NCBI GenBank assembly: GCA_025935655.1
Contig: JAICUV010000098.1
Location: forward strand, 1 to 11,591
DNA length: 11,591 nt
Reading direction: 5' to 3'
DNA from: Chloroflexota bacterium
GTDB lineage: Bacteria > Chloroflexota > Limnocylindria > Limnocylindrales > CSP1-4
Of the stretch, positions 9,049-11,591 are shown piece by piece (positions within the stretch are counted from its first letter, which is position 1; each line of letters starts with the position of its first letter). The notes under the pieces are model-generated. The model did no database searches, was not told the DNA's origin, and saw nothing but the letters and a program-made list of their open reading frames with translations. The translations under genes and the position numbers were made by a program.

Positions 9049-11263
9049 CGACCGCGACCGCCGGGACGAGGGCCGGCCCCGGCACGACGGCCCGCGCCGC
9101 GATGCGCACGGGCCGCACCAGGGGGGCGGCAGCCGTCCCGGTGGGAGCCGACAGGGCGGCGGTCCCGGTGGCGGACCCGGTGGATCCGGGCCTGCGCGTG
9201 GCGGTCCATCCCGGGCAGGCTTCGGGTTCCGTGGCCAGGACCGGTACGACGACCGGCCCCGCTCGGCCGGCCAGGGCGGGCAGGGCGGACCTCGTGGCGC
9301 CGGGCGGCCCGGCCCTCGCCCCTGGGACGACGACCGCCGCGGACCCGGTGGCGACCACCGCCAGGGTGGCGACCATCGGCCGACCGGGCAGGGCCGCCCG
9401 TACGACGGCCCGCCCGACCGAGGCTACCCGCGGCGCGACGATCGCTCCTCCGACCGCGGGCCGCAGCGGCCCGGCCCGCGCCCCTCGGGGCCGCGGCCGG
9501 GTGGCGGGTCGCGCCCGGGTGGGCGACCGCCGGCCTACGGGCAGGGCCCCAGGCACGACCAGCGCCCGCCGTACCCCGGCCAGCGGCCCGACCAGCGCCC
9601 GCCGTACCAGGGCGGGCGGGACCAGCACCGCGAGCAGGGGCCGTATCGCCCGCCGCGCCACGACACGCGGGATGCCGCGCCCCGACCGTGGGACGACCAG
9701 CCGCACGGCCGGCCGGAGCCCGTCGAGGGCGTCTTCGACGCCGGCTGGGAGCCCTCGCCCGCCGACATGCCCGAGGGCCGGCACGATGCCGGCGCCGGCG
9801 CCCGTGACCACCAGGGTCCGCGCGACCACGAGCAGCGCCAGCCCGACCGCGGACCGCGCCCGCCCCAGGGCCGGCCGATGGCGGCCGCCGGCGCCGGGTA
9901 CGCCGCCGGACGGTTCGCGCGCCCGGGCGGAGGGCCCGCGTACCCGCGCCGCCCGCCCACGCAGTCGCTCGAGGGCATCGCGCTGGTCGAGGGAGAGGAG
10001 CTCGTCGCCGGACGGCGCCCCGTCGAGGAGGCGTTCGTCGCCCGCCGCGAGGCCCGTCGCCTGCTCGTCGTCCCGCAGCGTCGGATGGCGCTGGAGAAGC
10101 TCGTGCTCCACGCGACCAGCCTGCGTATTCCGGTCGTCGAGGTGGAGGGGGGCTCGCTCACGGCGATCGCCGGGTTCGACGGTCACCAGGGGATCGCGCT
10201 CGTCGTCGCGCCGCGGCGGTGGGCCGCGCCCGACGACATCCTCGCGCTCGCGAAGCAGCGCGACCAGCCGCCGCTCGTCCTCGTCCTCGACTCGCTGGAG
10301 GACCCGCAGAACGTCGGCACGCTGCTCCGGACCGCCGAGGCCACGGGCGTCCACGGGGCCGTGTTCCCGACCCACCGCCAGGCGCCGCTCACGCCGGCCG
10401 CGGTCAAGGCATCGGCGGGCGCGGTCGAGCACCTGCAGCTCGCCCCGGTCGACGACCTCGCCGCCGCGCTCGCGGACCTCCACGCCCGCGGGCTGCGGAT
10501 CGTGGGCGCGGACGGGGACGCGCCGCTCACGGCGCGCGAGGCCGACCTGCGCGGCCCGGTGGCGATCGTCGTCGGCTCGGAGGGCCGGGGGCTCGGGCCC
10601 GCCGTCCGCCGCCGGTGCGATCTCCTCGTGCGGATCCCGATGCACGGCCGGATCGAGTCGCTCAACGCGGCCGTCGCCGGTTCGATCCTCCTGTACGAGG
10701 CGGCCGCGCAGCGCGGCCTCGAGGGCGAGCGGCCGGCCCCCGCGTCCGTCGTGCTGGGGACCGGACCCGACGACCAGGCTGACGAGCCCCACGAGTCGGC
10801 CGAGCCCAGCGCGGCCGAGGACGAGGCGCCTCCGCCCGGGTCGGCCGCCGAGGCGACCGCACCCGAGGTCTCGGCGACGCCGGTGCACGCCGCCCACGAG
10901 GCGGCGGCCGTCACGACCGTCGAGCCGGACGACGCATCGCCCGCGAAGGCCGCCAAGCCCGCGAAGCCGGCCAGGCACGAGAAGGGCGGCAAGCCGGAGA
11001 AGCCGGGCAAGGCCGAGAAGTCGGAAACGAAGTCCGCCAAAGCCGCCAAGGCGGACAAGGCGGACACGAAGGGCGCCGCGAAGTCGACGGCCAAGGCGGG
11101 CGCGAAGGCCTCCGCAGGCGCAGCGACGGCCCCGGCCGCCCCCGCCAAGCCCCGGCGCACGCGCGCCTCGAAGGCCGTAGCGCAGGCGTCTCCCGGCGCG
11201 GACGACCTCCTGCCCGGCGGCCCGTCGGTCGACGTTCCGCCCACGCCCGACGACGCGTCCTGA
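9041..11263 (+). CDS. rlmB: TrmH/RlmB-family 23S rRNA 2'-O-methyltransferase with long disordered extensions
   Basis: The 740-residue product contains a normal SPOUT methyltransferase in its middle. A substrate-binding domain begins at about 319 (EELVAGRRPVEEAF). The catalytic domain has motif 1 with N424 (LEDPQNVGTLLRTAEATG), motif 2 GSEGRG (512-517) and motif 3 IPMHGRIESLNAAVA (532-546), ending near 560. RlmB methylates G2251 of 23S rRNA; that specificity is inferred from family and from its position after cysS. RlmB is usually about 250 residues. Here residues 1 to about 315 are rich in Arg, Gly, Pro, Asp and Gln with scattered Tyr/Trp and no lysine. The tail from about 560 is first acidic, then from about 634 carries about 18 lysines in Ala/Pro spacing, like a histone H1 tail. 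GTG 9041 overlaps cysS and leaves no gap; ATG 9767 or 9878 are shorter alternatives. Confidence 0.87.
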   Translation: MADDRDRRDEGRPRHDGPRRDAHGPHQGGGSRPGGSRQGGGPGGGPGGSGPARGGPSRAGFGFRGQDRYDDRPRSAGQGGQGGPRGAGRPGPRPWDDDRRGPGGDHRQGGDHRPTGQGRPYDGPPDRGYPRRDDRSSDRGPQRPGPRPSGPRPGGGSRPGGRPPAYGQGPRHDQRPPYPGQRPDQRPPYQGGRDQHREQGPYRPPRHDTRDAAPRPWDDQPHGRPEPVEGVFDAGWEPSPADMPEGRHDAGAGARDHQGPRDHEQRQPDRGPRPPQGRPMAAAGAGYAAGRFARPGGGPAYPRRPPTQSLEGIALVEGEELVAGRRPVEEAFVARREARRLLVVPQRRMALEKLVLHATSLRIPVVEVEGGSLTAIAGFDGHQGIALVVAPRRWAAPDDILALAKQRDQPPLVLVLDSLEDPQNVGTLLRTAEATGVHGAVFPTHRQAPLTPAAVKASAGAVEHLQLAPVDDLAAALADLHARGLRIVGADGDAPLTAREADLRGPVAIVVGSEGRGLGPAVRRRCDLLVRIPMHGRIESLNAAVAGSILLYEAAAQRGLEGERPAPASVVLGTGPDDQADEPHESAEPSAAEDEAPPPGSAAEATAPEVSATPVHAAHEAAAVTTVEPDDASPAKAAKPAKPARHEKGGKPEKPGKAEKSETKSAKAAKADKADTKGAAKSTAKAGAKASAGAATAPAAPAKPRRTRASKAVAQASPGADDLLPGGPSVDVPPTPDDAS
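9557..9608 (+). repeat. 19-bp direct repeat, 33-bp period, in the RlmB N-terminal extension
   Basis: An identical 19-bp sequence occurs at 9557-9575 and 9590-9608. The 33-bp period equals 11 codons and gives DQRPPYPGQRP followed by DQRPPYQGGR. The in-frame period points to expansion by slippage or duplication within a low-complexity protein segment. Confidence 0.85.
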
Positions 11264-11288
11264 CGCTCGCGGAGACCGTCCGCGGGCG
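11264..11288 (+). terminator. Hairpin immediately after the rlmB stop codon, possible terminator
   Basis: A 10-bp stem with one G-U pair (11264-11273 with 11279-11288) closes a 5-nt loop and starts at the base after the TGA. No continuous T-run follows, only GGTTCGGGAGGTTT. It may end the operon transcript or protect its 3' end. The tRNA promoter follows directly. Confidence 0.5.
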
Positions 11289-11300
11289 GGTTCGGGAGGT

Positions 11301-11329
11301 TTGACGCATCCGGCGGCGGGCCGTATCAT
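11301..11329 (+). promoter_or_regulatory. Sigma-70 type promoter of the tRNA-Thr genes
   Basis: TTGACG (11301-11306) and TATCAT (11324-11329) are separated by exactly 17 nt. Each hexamer is one or two bases from the TTGACA/TATAAT consensus, making this the best -35/-10 pair in the window. Transcription would start near 11336, about 38 nt before the first tRNA. Confidence 0.75.
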
Positions 11330-11373
11330 TCCCCGGCTCGCGGAGTCCTACTCTTGTTTGACGCTGCGCGCGT

Positions 11374-11449
11374 GCCGACGTAGCTCAATTGGTAGAGCAG
11401 CGGTTTTGTAAACCGCCGGTTCCGGGTTCGAGTCCCGTCGTCGGCTCCA
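11374..11449 (+). tRNA. tRNA-Thr (anticodon TGT)
   Basis: The 76-nt gene folds into a full cloverleaf. Acceptor GCCGACG pairs with CGTCGGC, the D stem is GCTC/GAGC, and the anticodon stem GCGGT/ACCGC encloses loop TTTGTAA, giving anticodon TGT. The T loop is TTCGAGT. The T stem has one mismatch (C-T) at its outer pair. The discriminator base is T and CCA is encoded. It reads ACA and probably ACG codons. Confidence 0.96.
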
Positions 11450-11474
11450 TCAGCAAGCAACGCGTCAACCGGAG

Positions 11475-11498
11475 CGGCCCTGACCGGCAGGGCCGGTC
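11475..11498 (+). other. Two mutually exclusive hairpins in the tRNA spacer
   Basis: CGGCCCTG (11475-11482) pairs with CAGGGCCG (11488-11495) around ACCGG. Alternatively GACCGG (11482-11487) pairs with CCGGTC (11493-11498) around CAGGG. The two share bases and cannot form together. No T-run follows, so a terminator is unlikely. A role in processing the two-tRNA transcript is possible but unproven. Confidence 0.45.
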
Positions 11499-11502
11499 GC
11501 GG

Positions 11503-11578
11503 GCCCAGATAGCTCAGCTGGCAGAGCACATCCTTGGTAAGGATGAGGTCACGGGTTCGAATCCCGTTCTGGGCTCCA
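11503..11578 (+). tRNA. tRNA-Thr (anticodon GGT)
   Basis: The 76-nt gene forms a full cloverleaf. Acceptor GCCCAGA pairs with TCTGGGC, the D stem is GCTC/GAGC, and the anticodon stem CATCC/GGATG encloses TTGGTAA, giving anticodon GGT. The T stem ACGGG/CCCGT is perfect with loop TTCGAAT. Discriminator T and CCA are encoded. It reads ACC and ACU, complementing the upstream UGU isoacceptor. It lies 53 nt after that gene, probably in the same transcript. Confidence 0.96.
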
Positions 11579-11591
11579 TCTCTCGTACACC

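Noticed and set aside
7245..11180. 1311-codon + strand frame across ispDF, cysS and rlmB
   Set aside because: It runs out of frame through three genes with clear catalytic motifs and is composed of Arg/Pro/Ala/Ser repeats typical of a shifted reading of GC-rich genes.
8768..11329. 853-codon open frame on the - strand across cysS and rlmB
   Set aside because: Arg/Gly/Ala-rich without domain signatures and antisense to a gene with intact SPOUT motifs; a composition shadow.
11326..11529. 67-codon - strand frame over the tRNA genes, containing DGTRTRNRRF
   Set aside because: This is the well-known artefact from translating the antisense of tRNA-Thr. The tRNA folds explain the sequence fully.

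Overview
The window is a very GC-rich stretch of bacterial chromosome carrying core housekeeping genes, all on the + strand. I see no mobile element, CRISPR array or phage gene. The conserved block clpC - radA - PIN/TRAM ATPase-free membrane protein (YacL type) - ispD/ispF - cysS - rlmB - tRNA-Thr is known from Firmicutes, Actinobacteria and Chloroflexota. The extreme GC content, the ClpC N-terminus (MDRFDKFTDRARKVL), the fused IspDF and the absence of disA, mrnC and sigH from the block make a GC-rich Chloroflexota lineage my best guess. A GC-rich actinobacterial relative is the main alternative. This placement is inference; no marker gene in the window settles it.

Layout. (1) 1-1107: 3' part of an S1-domain protein, probably ribosomal protein S1, with a long acidic C-terminal tail, closed by a strong hairpin terminator at 1131-1157. 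(2) 1158-1348: regulatory region of clpC, with an extended -10 element overlapped by a CIRCE-like inverted repeat. (3) 1349-5272: clpC and radA, 30 nt apart, probably one stress/DNA-repair transcript. (4) 5273-5387: a second promoter-like region with a leader hairpin. (5) 5388-11263: a tightly packed operon of PIN-TRAM protein, ispDF, cysS and rlmB, with junctions of +5, -4 and -8 nt. (6) 11264-11578: a hairpin, a near-consensus sigma-70 type promoter and two tRNA-Thr genes (anticodons UGU and GGU) with encoded CCA ends. In related genomes such tRNAs often lead into rpmG-secE-nusG-rplK, which may lie just beyond the window.

Functional sense: translation and RNA maintenance dominate (S1, CysRS, RlmB, PIN-TRAM, tRNA-Thr), with protein quality control (ClpC), recombination repair (RadA) and two steps of the MEP isoprenoid pathway (IspDF).

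The gene content is ordinary. The unusual parts are the long disordered extensions on RlmB (Arg/Gly/Pro-rich with no lysine at the N-terminus, Lys-rich at the C-terminus), the acidic repeat tail on S1, and the operator-like dyad on the clpC promoter. I found no convincing evidence of a wholly new system.
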